This document shows, piece by piece, positions 1 to 11,989 of a DNA stretch of 64,000 nt (the stretch's first letter is position 1; the number at the start of each line of letters is the position of its first letter). The stretch lies in the NCBI GenBank assembly GCA_017654935.2, contig CM065697.1, positions 47,652,763 to 47,716,762 on the forward strand. The letters run 5' to 3'. The stretch is from Phymorhynchus buccinoides. Taxonomy: Eukaryota > Mollusca > Gastropoda > Neogastropoda > Raphitomidae. The position numbers were made by a program, and so were the translations under genes. Under the pieces are notes generated by a model. The model was given only the letters and a program-made list of their open reading frames with translations. It had not been told where the DNA came from and did no database searches.

Positions 1-1430
1 GGGGAGAGGGCGAAGGGAGGTTATGCAGTCCCAAAAATGTACTCATCCCACAGAGGGAGTGGGGGAGGTCCACCATCCCAAACACATATCATCCCACATG
101 AGGGAAAGGGGAAAGGTGGGGAAGGTACACCATCCCAAACACCATCATTCACATGAGCAACGGGGAAGGTGTGGAAGGTTCCACCATCCCAAACACCATT
201 CAACCCTCATGAGGGAAGGGAAGGTGGGGAATGTCCAACATCCCAAACAACATTCACCCACAATGCGCGCGAGGGAGGTGGGGAAGGACTACATACCAAA
301 ACACCATTCATTCCACATGAGGCAATTGGGGAAGGTGGAAGGTCAACATCAAACAACATTCATACAACATGAGGTAGAGGGGAGGTGGGGAAGGCCCCCA
401 TCCAAACACCATTCATCCCACAGGAGGCAATGTCCCCCCCCCCGAAGGTCCACAACCAAACCATTCATCTCAGAGGAAAGGGGGAGGGGGGAAGGCCACC
501 ATCCCAAACATTTCATCCCACATGAGGGAGGAGGGGGGAGGTGCGGGAAGTGCAAACACATCCCAAACCACATTCATCCCACCTGAGGGAGAGGGGAAGG
601 CCACCATCCCAAACAAGTTTCATCCCCGGAGGGAGAGGGAAGGTCCACCATCCCAAACAACAGTCTATCCCACATAAGGCGAAGGGCGGGGGGAGATGCA
701 CAATCCCAAACAACATTCATCCCACATGAGGGAGAGGGGAAGGCCCACCACCCAAACAAGTAATCCAACAAAGGGAAGGGTGGGGTGGGGGGGGAGATGT
801 CACCATCCCAAACGAGCCATCCAAAATGAGGTAAAGGGGAAGGTGGGAGAGGTCCACCATCCCAAACGACATCATCCCACATGAGGGAAAAAAAGGAATG
901 GTGGGAGAGGTCCACCATCCAACGACATTCATCCACACATGAGGGCAAGGCAAGGTGGGAAGAGTCCACCATCCCAACGAAATCATCCCAACATGAGGGA
1001 GAAGGTGGGGGGGGGGGGAGAGAAGCACCGTCCCAAACCACAGTAAGACCACATGAGGGAAAGAGGAATGGTGGGGTGGGGGGGAGATGCACCCCAAACC
1101 CAAACAAGTATCACACATGAGGAGAGGGGAGGTGGTGAAGCCACCATCCCAAAAAACATTCACCCAAATGAGGGAAAGGGGAAGGTGGGAGAGGGTCCAC
1201 ATCCCAAAACGACATTCATCCACATGGGGAAGGTGGGGAACGTCCACCAGCCGGAAAACCATCCATCCCTCCATGAGGGAAAGGGAAGTGGGGTAGGTCC
1301 ACATCCAAAACATTTCATCCCACATGAGGAAAAAGGCTTTTGGAGAGAAGGTAGGGGAGGTGTCACCAGCCAAACGACATTCATCCCACATGAGGGAATG
1401 GGGAAGGAAGGGAAATACACAACCCTAATG
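1..1430. repeat. Minisatellite, ~56-bp unit, ragged copies
   Basis: Repeats of a unit reading roughly CATCCCAAACAACATTCATC then CCACATGAGGGA and a G-rich stretch GGGGAAGGTGGGGAAGGTCC. Units vary in length through many 1-3 base gaps. It is the reverse complement of the array at 14545-15990. Open frames seen on both strands arise from the repeat and are not genes. Confidence 0.9.
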
Positions 1431-1799
1431 TAAAGTCCTCCACACGCGGGGGAGAAGGGGAAAGGTAGACGAAGCATTGCTGTACAGTTCAAATTGGAGG
1501 GGGATGCTTGAGGGCGAAACCGGCGATGACGTAGAAGACAGAAGGCTAGCCGGGCTGGTCACTCAGGGGGTCAGACCCGACGTTCCCGTCGAGGAGGGCC
1601 TCCACGTCAAAGGAGTGGCCCTCTCACCACGACAACATTTCATGTTTGGATTTTGTGATTGGCTGGATGAAGTGGCGATTGTGACGTTGTGTGCCAGTGT
1701 TTGTTGATGTGTGATCGTGTCGGGAGAATCGTATTGTGCGGAGCGTTTTGGCTTGCCCTATGTATTGTGTGTAGAGAAGGTACATATGTTCTTCTTAGA

Positions 1800-2640
1800 G
1801 TCGCATCCAAGATTAGTGGTCGAAATCATGAACGATTACCAGGGCCTGACTCCTGAAGGTGTCTTATGCTGCAGGTGTTCCTTGCATATGATGAACTTCC
1901 CTGAGCATCTCCAGCATCCAGCGTCCAGGGACTGCGTGGGTGGGTAATTGCTGACGGCATTATCATGTTTCTTATGACCTGCAGAATTCGTGAGTGAGGG
2001 TGAGGCTCTGGCCATTGCCTGCTGCAGCCGCCGCTGGGGTGGAGCAAGGGGCTGGAGAGGTCAGTCTACCAGCGTCGCAGGGCGCGCGTATCCCGGGGTG
2101 GTGACGTAGCTGACCACCAGACGGCAAGCCGTGATTGCTCTTATCTTCCGTATGAGGTGTGAGGCTGCGGGGGTGTTCCTCGCTCGTTTCAAGCTGCCCA
2201 TCAGCAAATCGTTCTGGGTATCCTCTTCATTGAACTGTAGTTTCTCCGGTTATTCTTTTGTCGAAGCATCCGGACTGGAGCAGATTCGGCGAGCACGGAT
2301 AAATGACTATAGGGGAGTTACTGGTGATGGTTTGGGTGCATTTTGGGGATGGCGGGGAGGGTACTGGTGAGAGTAGGTTTAGTGTAGATACGTGCATAGA
2401 AACCGTTCTTTAAGTATACCATGACATCGAGGAAGGGATTTGTTCACGTCGAAGAAGATGAGTGAATTTGATGGTCGGGTGGAAACTGTTGAGAGGGTCG
2501 AAGAATTGTTGTAGTTCTGCTCCGTGCCGCCCAGAGGAGGAAAATCATCAATGAAACGTCGCAAAACTCCTCGGAGAAGGCACAGGGCTGCTTTCCAGCA
2601 GCTGGGACCCAGCACCCCATGAACAATTCAAAGTTGGCCG
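1800..2640 (-). pseudogene. Penelope-like element RT fragment (left copy)
   Basis: On the minus strand, around 2530-2560, the sequence reads a phenylalanine-isoleucine-Asp-Asp core followed by a frameshifted FLLW-like tail, then SFHPTIKF-like and PFLDVMV-like segments split over frames. These resemble the YIDDIF and following conserved blocks of Penelope-like element (PLE) reverse transcriptases. The copy is broken by frameshifts: a 2-nt deletion falls just after the DD compared with the mirrored copy at 12057. No GIY-YIG domain is recognisable. It is the mirror partner of 11990-12830. Family assignment comes from motif memory, so a translated search is needed for the clade. Confidence 0.55.
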
Positions 2641-2754
2641 CACACACTCACACCACTCAGACCACACACACACACAGAGGCAACACAGACACGAGAGAGC
2701 TATTAACAGCATGCCTGGCGTGCAGTAAAAATGGCCAAAAAAATAGTTTTATAC

Positions 2755-2855
2755 CTTTTTAAACGTGGTAGATAACATGGTGACAAAGGCCCCCTTTTTT
2801 GACCCCCCATGGCCTTTGCTGTCGACGGGGCTATCATTTTACTCTTAATCCTAAA
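2755..2855 (-). repeat. Dispersed GTCGAC-core repeat, copy 1
   Basis: Contains GGCCTTTGCTGTCGACGGGG then CTATCATTTT and CTTAAT, preceded by ACGTGGTAGATAACATGGTG. Minus-strand copy of the family also seen at 20826-20912 and 25227-25322. Mirror partner of the copy at 10553. Confidence 0.7.
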
Positions 2856-2899
2856 AATGGCCCAAAATAGGCGGCTCACTTTAAAACTCATAATAATCA

Positions 2900-3380
2900 C
2901 TCAGCAAGACTGCCTTCGCAGCAGTCATCAAGGCTCAACTCTTGACATACCATTAATACTCACTTCATCAAAGATCGTTCGCATGTGGCAAGGGCCGCAG
3001 GAGATTGTTCATGAGGGGAAACCCCTGATGATCAGGTGTGCGTTCCACCTTTACCCATCAGTCTCCCGTCTGAGGTATCTGTCCCCCAGCACATAATACT
3101 ATTTCAGCAAGACTGTTCTTCGCATGTGGTCATCAAGCTGCGCGGGAGATTGTTCATGGGAACCCTGGATGACCGGGGTGTGCGTTCCACCTCTACACAT
3201 CATTCTCAGTCGAGGTATCGTCCCCAGGCCTATACATACTCACTTCAGCAATGATCTGTCTTAGATGTGGTCATCAAGGATGCGCAGGAGGATTGTTCAG
3301 AGGGGAACCCCTGGGATGATCAGGGTGCGCCCCCCACCTTTTCCATCATTCTCCGTCTGAGGTATGCGTCCCCCAGAAAT
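2900..3380. repeat. Minisatellite, ~120-140-bp unit (left arm)
   Basis: Three to four ragged copies. Each contains AGCAAGACTG, TGGTCATCAAG, GGAGATTGTTCATGAGGGGA, ATGATCAGGGTG, CCACCTTTACCCATCA and GAGGTAT. It is the mirror of 9740-10530. Confidence 0.8.
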
Positions 3381-3579
3381 TGTCCTCGCTGAAATTAAGT
3401 CCATGCAAGCTGAAAAGAAACGGACTCGTGAATTTCGACTTTAAAAGCGCATAAAGAAACAATCACGATTGAAGGAAAATGAAGGCGGGCCAAAACATAT
3501 GGGGAACGCAACACCGTACACATTTACAAATATTACCCCCCATTATGTTTTATCTCTTGTTAAACGGTGGTGAGATGTA

Positions 3580-3660
3580 CACGTGGTTATGACGCAACGT
3601 GGTGAAGCCCTGAAATGGCATTTGCTGTCGACGGAGGCTACGATTTAATCTTAACTAACA
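3580..3660 (-). repeat. Dispersed GTCGAC-core repeat, copy 2
   Basis: Reads AACGTGGTGAAGCCCTGAAA then TGGCATTTGCTGTCGACGGA and ends in TTTAATCTTAA. Same family and orientation as 2755. Mirror partner of the copy at 9485. Confidence 0.65.
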
Positions 3661-5150
3661 CATACAAATAAACATACACATACATGTTGGAGCTTGATTG
3701 AATAGCGCTTATAGAAATTAACATAATAACTAAATACACACAACACCTACACACCTACATCAACACACACACACACACACACACAAAAACACACACACAC
3801 ACACACCAAACAATTTCATCACTGGAAAAACGATTTTTTTTAATTAGATTTTTTTTCTTCAGTCGCTAATTTATTTTAGTGCAGAAGGCTGCTGGTCATC
3901 ATACTATGCCACTCTCTGTGTGTGGTGGTATGGAGTGTCACTTTGACAGTTCATTTTCACAAAAGAAAAACAAACGTTGGAAGAACTATGTATAAACGTC
4001 CTCAGTACAGTATTTAAAAATTTACAAGCAAACAGTGCGTACAACACATGACATGAAAAAAAAAAAACAAGCTGTAAGAAAAGGCAGAGAGGCAGATACA
4101 GAAAGTTCAGAATAGAATCATCGGAAGATGAACGCTAGGTTAAACAAACAAGGTATCGCCATGATTGTTTCCGACGAAATATGACGTGAGAATCCACTTT
4201 TACGAAAGAATATGAAGATAATACTTACCAGTAATTCCACCCTCTGGGCATCGCCATCCTTCCTCATCTGGAAGAGGCGGACTGAGCAGGTGATCAGGTG
4301 AGATTCCAAATTTTGATCAGCCACCCTGGATCTTGTGTACTCAAGACATCAAATTTGACTAAAATCTCATACGGAAAAATGAGAAACAGATACATAGGGA
4401 CATGAACATATGATGATATTGACACTGACATGCATATAGGATAGTTAATGTATTATTAATCGGATTCAAAAATCAATATGGAAAAATTTCTGTAGAAGAT
4501 TGCTGAGGATAAAACTGGAAATAAGGTCCAGTTGGCTCTCTATCGTAGTTCTATTAGTGTACTTTTTAAACATGAGATATGGCCAATGCATGTGTTACAC
4601 TCCCACAGCCGCTTCAAGAATGTTGGGTTAATCGTCTGAATATTAGGAAGGACGGGACAGAAGCTCAAGCCGCAGTTAAGTATGATTACGCGTCTGACCC
4701 CCACACCGCCAACAAAATCATGAAAACTCAGAACACTGTAGTTTGTAGGACAGGTAATAAAAACACAGGCTGAAATTTCACACGACCACGGGTGGGCCTC
4801 CCGACTCGCTCCAATGTAGCAGATTCCAGTTCCGTCAGTAACGGAGTATAAAGTTGTACATGAGACAAACTTGCGCTTATAACTGTCTAAAGAGGAAACG
4901 CCTAATTAGACGTAAAACCACTCTTGGAACGAACTTTCGCGTATAGTAGAGCTTGCTACCCAGGCCACATAGAGGCTGACGGAATGCCGCAGACCGCAGT
5001 AATGACGGTTTGCTTTTGTCTTTATAATAATACTGATACATTTAGGTACCGCACTTACCTCCTGACAACGCCTGGAGCTCATGCGTTTACAATAACAAAT
5101 AAGTAAAAGGAGTAATAAAGGTTCATTAAAGCATCATTAAAAATTCACAT
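3660..5150. other. Gene-less stretch of left arm
   Basis: No coding signal is recognised. It contains a (CA)n tract at about 3758-3806. Short A/T-rich stretches and the remaining sequence mirror 7990-9480. The small open frames present have no supporting feature and do not match across the two arms. Confidence 0.6.
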
Positions 5151-5319
5151 ATAGCACTCCAATTCATAATCGACACATGAACATGCATGCACAGCATAAA
5201 ACCTATTATCTACGCACTCACCCACGTGACAGAAAAACACACACCATAAACACTATACCTGCAAACAGCGAAGGCATCACACGCACAACGTAGTATCCCA
5301 CCCCGTCTCACACCCACCC

Positions 5320-5536
5320 ACACCACGAACACCCCCCCCCCCCCACAAAACCCCCCCCCCACAACCCCCTCTCTCCCCGTACATACCACACACTCGCCAC
5401 ACAACACACACACCTTCACACAGCGCCGCACGCACCCCCTCCACTCCCCCCCCCCACACACACAACATCACACACACACACACACACACCACACACACAC
5501 ACACACACACACCACACCACACACACACCCACACAC
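5320..5536. repeat. C-rich and (CA)n tract
   Basis: Several runs of 8-12 C followed by (CA)n broken by CC. The mirror at 7700-7890 is a GT/G-rich tract. Apparent Cys/Val-rich minus-strand reading frames here are low-complexity artefacts. Confidence 0.85.
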
Positions 5537-6104
5537 AACAAAAACGTCATACAAAGCACGCCCCGATTCATACCAAAAACAAGAAAGGGACCAACTTCGT
5601 TAGTCTTTTCTTTTCTAAGCAAAGCCCTTTCTTTCGTAGATGTGATTGATTGAGTCGCAATACGGCGTTGCCACGAGTGCGTCACTATACTAGGACTCAA
5701 TAATTTGCCCGAGCTCATTATGTCCCGAGTTGCGCTGGCCTATCTAATTCAACTCAGTTAAATTCAAGTCACCGGCGCGTGAGCATTATGATCTACTAGT
5801 TTTCCTCGGTAATGCCGTTTTGTTTCTTTTTTCATTGGTACATTTTACCTGCACCACGTTGGTCCTTTTTGTGGACATGATAAGACAAATTAAAACACTA
5901 TTAAAAGACGCTGCATGTCATCAAGACTCGGATTTGAACGACTTTTGTTGACATTCTTTCTCATGCATTTCATTCATCTGTGTCACGTTCAAATTGGGTC
6001 AAGAACCTTCTCTTGCGCTCATCTTCCACGTATAATGGCATCAGAGGCCATAGTCGCAGAGGTTTAATTGAGGCGTGGTACCGCTACAGCTATCTGTATT
6101 AATT

Positions 6105-6530
6105 TTAAATGCGGGACTTTACTGGTTTCGTACTGCCTAGGGCATTGCATCCAGTATTGTTCCACCATCTTTTAATTTACAAATGTCCCCTATGTGTCTG
6201 AGCTCATACCAAGAGGACCGTTAAAAATCAATTTTCTCTCTCTCTCTACACGTATAAATGGGGCAAGGTATACTTGTGGCGGTACCATAGCCAGATGAAG
6301 TTACAGAAGCGGGTCACCGCTGCATCTTATCCCCCTGTACTAATTTAAAAAATCGGGACTTTAATGGTTTAGTACTGCCTCCGGGTGGCCTTGCCTCCAG
6401 ATTTGTTCCCACCATATTTGTATTTACAAATGTCCCATATGGTCATGATTCAGACCAAGAGGACCGTAAATCCATTAAATGGAGTTTACAGAGATTGTTT
6501 TTTTTTTCACTCTCTCCACGTATAATGGAG
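6105..6530. repeat. Imperfect ~245-bp direct duplication
   Basis: The sequence GGGACTTTACTGGTTTCGTA through ATTTACAAATGTCCC and ACCAAGAGGACCGT occurs at about 6113-6225 and again at about 6355-6465. Each copy is followed by a CT-rich piece and ACGTATAA. Part of the same sequence (TTGCCTCCAGTATTGTTCCC to ATTTACAAATG) recurs at 18500-18540, so it is a dispersed repeat. Confidence 0.65.
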
Positions 6531-6705
6531 AGAAAAATGAGGGAAAAAGGGACTATGTGGTATTTGCTCTTACGTAGGGCAGTGTTGTTGTGGGTCTATG
6601 TGAGGAAGTGGCACCCACGATTGTCTTCCAATGAATAACCCCCCCTTTCGCTGCTTTGAAGGCTTGATCAGTAAACTGCCATGCCCCTATGGCGAGAATA
6701 CGTGG

Positions 6706-6782
6706 TAAGATTTAACGTGGTGACAAACCATGACATGGCCTTGTGTCGACTGGGCTCTAATTTTAATCTTAATCCCTATGGC
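6706..6782 (-). repeat. Dispersed GTCGAC-core repeat, copy 3
   Basis: TACGTGGTAAGATTTAACGT then GGTGACAAACCATGACATGG, CCTTGTGTCGACTGGGCTCT and TTTTAATCTTAAT. Minus-strand copy lying directly beside the assembly gap. Confidence 0.65.
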
Positions 6783-6801
6783 GATGGTAGCAAATAAAGA
6801 A

Positions 6802-7301
6802 NNNNNNNNNNNNNNNNNNNNNNNNNNNNNNNNNNNNNNNNNNNNNNNNNNNNNNNNNNNNNNNNNNNNNNNNNNNNNNNNNNNNNNNNNNNNNNNNNNN
6901 NNNNNNNNNNNNNNNNNNNNNNNNNNNNNNNNNNNNNNNNNNNNNNNNNNNNNNNNNNNNNNNNNNNNNNNNNNNNNNNNNNNNNNNNNNNNNNNNNNNN
7001 NNNNNNNNNNNNNNNNNNNNNNNNNNNNNNNNNNNNNNNNNNNNNNNNNNNNNNNNNNNNNNNNNNNNNNNNNNNNNNNNNNNNNNNNNNNNNNNNNNNN
7101 NNNNNNNNNNNNNNNNNNNNNNNNNNNNNNNNNNNNNNNNNNNNNNNNNNNNNNNNNNNNNNNNNNNNNNNNNNNNNNNNNNNNNNNNNNNNNNNNNNNN
7201 NNNNNNNNNNNNNNNNNNNNNNNNNNNNNNNNNNNNNNNNNNNNNNNNNNNNNNNNNNNNNNNNNNNNNNNNNNNNNNNNNNNNNNNNNNNNNNNNNNNN
7301 N
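6802..7301. other. Assembly gap of exactly 500 N
   Basis: Five hundred consecutive N. The round length suggests an arbitrary scaffolding gap rather than a measured one. It lies near the axis of the inverted duplication, so the two flanking contig ends are reverse complements of each other. Confidence 0.99.
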
Positions 7302-9303
7302 CTGAAGATCAAAACCCATGAGCTCTTTTCCTGCATTGTCCTATTCATCCCATTATACGCGGAACGATAGCCAAGAAGGTATCTGACCCGATTTGAAAGT
7401 GACAAAAGATGATGAAATGCTTTAGAAGAATTTCAGCAAATGGGCGTTCAACCCGGGTCTTTAGGACTAGAAGCCTCTTTAATAAAGTGTTTTATTTTTT
7501 CATTTCATGTCCCCAAAGGACCACGTGGTGCAGTAAAATGTACCAGATGAAAGATAACAAAACGGCATTTCGATGAAAACGAATTTCGACTCCAAGCAGC
7601 ACATCTACGAAAGAAAGGTCATGCTTAGAAAAAAAAGACTAACAGAAGTTGGCCCCTCTTGTTTTTGATGAGTCGGGCGTGCTTGTGTATTACGGGCACC
7701 TCATGACGTGTGTGCGTGTGCGTGTGTGTGTGAAGAGTTGTGCGAGTGTGTTTTTGTATGTGCGGGGGAGGGAGGGGGTTGTGGGTGGGGGGCGGGTGTT
7801 AATGGTTTGCGTGGGTGCGAGCGTGAGATACTACGTTTGTGATGTGATGCATGCGCGTGTATGTGCGTGCGCATGTATAGGTGTTTATTGGTGTGTGTTT
7901 TTCTGTCACGTGGGTGATGCGTAGATAATTGTTTATTCTGTGCATGCATCGATTTATGAATGTGAGGCTATATGTGAATATTTTATGAAGCTTTAATGAA
8001 GCTTTAATTCTCCTTTTACTTATTTGTTATTGTAAACGCCTTAGCTCCGCTTTGTCCAGGAGGTAGTGGCGTCCTAATGTACAGTATTATTATAAAGACA
8101 AAGCAAACCGTCCATTACTTGCGGTCATGCAGGCAGTCCGTCAGCGCTAATGTTAGCTATCCGCAAGCTCTGACTATAAGCGAAAGTTCGTTCAAGTTGG
8201 TTTTACGTCTAATTAGCGTTGCCTATTATAGACAGTTAAAAGCGCAGTGTCCATGTACAAGTTTATACTCCGTTAACTGACGGAACTGGAATCTGCTACA
8301 ATTTGAGGGCAGGTCGAGGGCGCCCCGTGGATCGTGTGAAATATCACAGCCTGTCCTACTAAACTACAGTGATTCTGATTTTCTGATTTTGTTGCGGTGT
8401 GGGGGTCGAACCGTAATCAATATTAACTGCGGCTTGAGAGCATGCTGTCACGGCCTTCCTAATATTCAGAGATTACCCGAAATTCTTAGAAACGGCTGTG
8501 GGAGTGTACAACAGCATGACATTGGTCCATATCTCATTTTAAAAATTACAACGATAAATTAACTACGATAGACCAAGCTGGCCTTATTCCAGTCTAATCC
8601 TCAGCAAATAGTCACAAAAATGTTTTCATATTTGATTTTGAAACCCATTCGATAATACATTAAACTAATCCTTTATGCATGTCATTGTCAATATCTCAGT
8701 AGGTTAGTGTCCCATATGTATCTTTCTCATTTTTCCGTAGAGATGAGGTCAAATTTGATGTCTTGAGTACACAGAGTCCACAGGGTGGCCGATCAAAAAA
8801 TTTGGAATCGCACATATGACACCTGCATCAATATCCGCCTCTTCATATGAGGACGGATGCCGAATGCCCAGAGGTGAATACCGGAAGATTATCTTCATAT
8901 TTCTCTGGAAAAGTGGATTCATCCAGTCTAGTTCAATAGTCGGAAAACATCATGGCGATACAGTTGTTTTTAAAACTAGCGTTCATTCTTCCGTGATTTC
9001 TGTTTCGAACTTTCTGTATCTGGCCTATCTGCCTTTTCTTCACAGCTTGTTATTTTTTTTTTCAATGTCATGTGTTGTACGGCACTTTTGGCTTGTACTT
9101 TAAAATAAACTATACTAGGAAGTTTACAAGTCATTTCACGTTTTGTTTTCTTGATGAAAATGGAACTTCAAAAGTGGCACTCACAGACCAACCACCACAT
9201 AGAGTGCTATATGATGACCACAAGCACACTTCTGCACATAAATAATAGCGGGGACGGGGAAGAACATCTATTTAAAAAATGCTGTTTTCAGTGCATGAAA
9301 TTG

Positions 9304-9334
<31 letters not shown>

Positions 9335-9480
9335 TGTGTGTGATTGTTGTGTGTGTTGTTGTGTAGAGGCGTTAGGTGTATGTGTGTGTATTTATTTATT
9401 ATGTACTTTATATAGCGCTTATTCATCAAATCTCCAGCATGTATGTGTATGGTGTATGTGTTTTGTATGTGTTGTAAATT
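7302..9480. other. Gene-less stretch of right arm
   Basis: Mirrors about 3700-6050. It contains a G/T-rich tract (7705-7890) and (GT)n at 9303-9365. Nothing with coding character is recognised. Open frames do not survive in the mirrored arm. Confidence 0.6.
9303..9365. repeat. (GT)n microsatellite
   Basis: Nearly pure GT repeat with a few interruptions. Mirror of the (CA)n at 3758-3806. Confidence 0.9.
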
Positions 9481-9483
9481 AGA

Positions 9484-9592
9484 TTAAAAAAATCATAGCC
9501 CCGTCGACAGCAAGGGACCATTTCAAGGTGTCACCAAAGTGCATCATAACCACGTTATATCTCACCACGTATTAAAAAGGGAGAAAAACATA
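9484..9592 (+). repeat. Dispersed GTCGAC-core repeat, copy 4
   Basis: Begins with ATCATAGCCCCGTCGACAGC and ends with CACCACGTATTAAAAAGGGA. Plus-strand copy. The inner part looks expanded relative to other copies. Confidence 0.7.
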
Positions 9593-9739
9593 CGGTAATA
9601 TTGTATTGTACGTGTGTGCTGTTCACCATGTGTGTGGTGCCCGCTTCATTGTCACATCAAACTCGATTGTTCGTAGGCGTTTTAAATCTCAATTCACGAG
9701 TCTGTTTTCTTTTTCAAGCTTCATGGACCATTATTTCAG

Positions 9740-10530
9740 CGAGGACAATTGGCTGGGGGGAAACGCATACCTCAGACTGGAATGATGGGTAAAGGTGGGG
9801 CACCCCTGGTCATCCGGGTTCCCCTCATTAAACAATCTCCCGCGCATCCTTGATGACCACATGCGAAAAACAGATCTTTGCTGAAAGTGAGTATATGAGG
9901 CTGGGGGACGGATACCTCAGACGGAATGATGGTAAAGGGTGGGCGCACGCCCTGATCATCCTTGGTTCCCCTCATGAACAATCTCCTTCCGCCTATGATG
10001 ACCCCTATGCGAAGACAGACTTTGCTGAAGCGATATTATGATGCGGGGGGACGAATACCTCAGACGGAGAATGAGGGTAAAGGGTGTGCGCATACCCTGA
10101 TCATCCATGGTTTCCCTCATGAACAATCCCTGCGCAGCCTTGACCACATGCGAACAGATCTTTGCTGAAGTGAGTTATTCATGAGGCTGGGGACCGATAC
10201 TTCAGACGGAGATGATGGGTAGAGGGTGGGCGCACACCTGGTCATCCAGGGTTTTCCCATCATGGAACAATCTCCTGCGCAGCATGTGATGACTCGCATG
10301 CGAATGCCAGATCTTTGCTGAATTATATTATGAGATTCAGATTTGAGCTGATGACCGCATGCGAAGGCAGATCTTTGCTGAGGTGAGTACATGAGGTGTC
10401 AAGAGTTGAGCCGTGATGACTGCATGCGAAGGCAGATCTTTGCTGAGTGAGTGTCAGGGGATGCAAGATTTAGCCTTGATGACCGCATGCAGGCAGATCT
10501 TTGCTGATAGTATTATGAGGCTGTTAAAGT
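9740..10530. repeat. Minisatellite, ~120-140-bp unit (right arm)
   Basis: Six or more ragged copies. They carry GATGACC.CATGCGAA, CAGATCTTTGCTGAA, ATGAGGCTGGGGGACG, ACCTCAGACGGA, and GTTCCCCTCATGAACAATCT. The last few units are shorter and lose the middle portion. More copies are present than in the left arm (2900-3380). Confidence 0.8.
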
Positions 10531-10552
10531 TGAGCCGCCTTTTGGGGCCATT

Positions 10553-10651
10553 TTAGATAAGATTAGAAATTATAGCCCCGTCCGACAGCAAATTCCATGT
10601 CAGGGTCTTTCACCACGTTACATCTTACCACGTATTAAAAAGGGATAAACA
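10553..10651 (+). repeat. Dispersed GTCGAC-core repeat, copy 5
   Basis: AAATTATAGCCCCGTCCGAC, then CATGTCAGGGTCTTTCACCA, ending ACCACGTATTAAAAAGGGAT. Mirror partner of the copy at 2755-2855. Confidence 0.75.
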
Positions 10652-10759
10652 ATTTTGGCATTATTTACTGCACCCAGGCATGCTGGTTAATAGCCTCTCT
10701 CTGTTCTGTGTTTGGCCTCTGTGTGTTTGTGTGTGTGTGTGTGTCTGAGTAGGTGTGTG

Positions 10760-11945
10760 TCAGGAAAGGCATAAAATAATTCGAAATTGACGATAAATAT
10801 GTCAATTTATAATGTATAAAATTTGGGTAAATATATATGTTGTTAAAACTAAATGCAGTTGCAAATTTAACAAAGTACTCCTTGTCGGAGATATACGTTT
10901 ACCCTTGGTAAAACTCCAAGTTTTGTAAGAGCTGTTTTCTTATAACACGTGTACAGCGTGAATTTCGTAAACTTATGGTAACTCCTCGACTGCTCACACA
11001 GCCATCAGCCAATAAGGACACTGTCTGTTGTGCACGCACTGGTGTCCGGGCGATGTTGAGCTAGATAATGCTGCGCCCTTTTAAACGTCGTTTTTTAACC
11101 GGGTTTTCGGAAGTCCGGGTAAAGTAAATTTGGGTTGTTGTTTCTAAATTGCTAGGATTTTAAAGAAGTTTACTATTTCAGTTGTTATTTCATTCATAAG
11201 TTTAAATTGGGTTTCCTAAATTGTGCAGGGTTTTCAAAATTGTAGGTTTTTTTTTATTTACTTTGCAAAGACATTATGGTGTCTTAAAATTGTAACATAC
11301 TCTTTTGAGAGAAGTTACAGTTCGGTCTGTGTGTTTGTCTAAAGTTCGAAGTTTTGTAAAGGCCAGTACTGGTTAAACACCTCACACGAACTATCACGAA
11401 AATTCTGTCCGCGAGCTCATTCAAGTAGGGCTAGAATATTGACAGCCTTTTCAGTTCCTTGCAGGGTGTGTGCCCAGTCCCCCTGTAACCCCTTTCCTGT
11501 TGGGTGGACATTCGACCTGTGGAGCCGAGAGAGTGAAAGGGAGACCAGCCTCGCGCTTCGAGGAGCCGCTGGTTGAGTGTTGGTGCAAGGGCACCAACGG
11601 AGCCCTGTAAACGTTTGGTGGAGAAACGTTTGGGGAGGAGGTGCAACCAAGTTTGTGACAGTCGTTGGGTAGACGGTGCTCTCGAGACAGATAAGTTTTT
11701 TTAGTTGGTGTCACGATGAACGGTTATTTGTAAAATTATCCTGTCAGTGCCTGTCCTCAGACGAACATTTTTTACTCATACAAAGGACCAAGTGTTCTCG
11801 TTTAGTTAGAATAAAGGGGTGATAACGGAAGTTGTGTTAGTGTGTTAAGCAAGGTAAACTCTTGCGCGGTTAAGACGCGCGTGGATGAAAGAGAGACAAA
11901 GTGTGTAGGTTTTTGTTTCAGTTTCTTTACAGTTTGTGTCGGAGT
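10760..11945. other. 1.2-kb segment absent from the left arm
   Basis: Flanked by GT-rich tracts at 10725-10765 and 11948-11962. The left arm passes directly from the equivalent of the first tract to the equivalent of the second (around 2640-2660). The segment is A/T-rich on its left. It contains overlapping minus-strand frames of 71-87 codons near 11420-11710 with no recognisable motif. It could be an insertion here or a GT-mediated deletion in the left copy. Confidence 0.65.
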
Positions 11946-11989
11946 AGTTGTGTGTGTGTGTGCGCAACTTTGCTTGTTCATGGGTGGCG

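Larger units (their letters stand above)
1..6060. repeat. Left arm of large inverted duplication
   Basis: Read as reverse complement, this segment matches about 7340-16040 block by block in mirrored order: 1-1490 with 14450-16040, 1510-2090 with 12490-13072, 2100-2640 with 11950-12490, 2640-2930 with 10520-10760, 2930-3380 with 9740-10520, 3380-5150 with 7990-9740, and 5150-6050 with 7340-7990. In one ~150-bp stretch aligned by eye (1635-1790 against 12826-12985) about one position in six differs, mostly single-base gaps in homopolymers. The arm probably continues beyond the window start. Confidence 0.85.

Noticed and set aside
6687..7405. Reading frames of 190-210 codons
   Set aside because: They consist of the 500-N assembly gap.
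11417..11714. Minus-strand proteins of 71-87 codons
   Set aside because: Three overlapping frames over the same bases, no recognisable motif, and no mirror copy for comparison.
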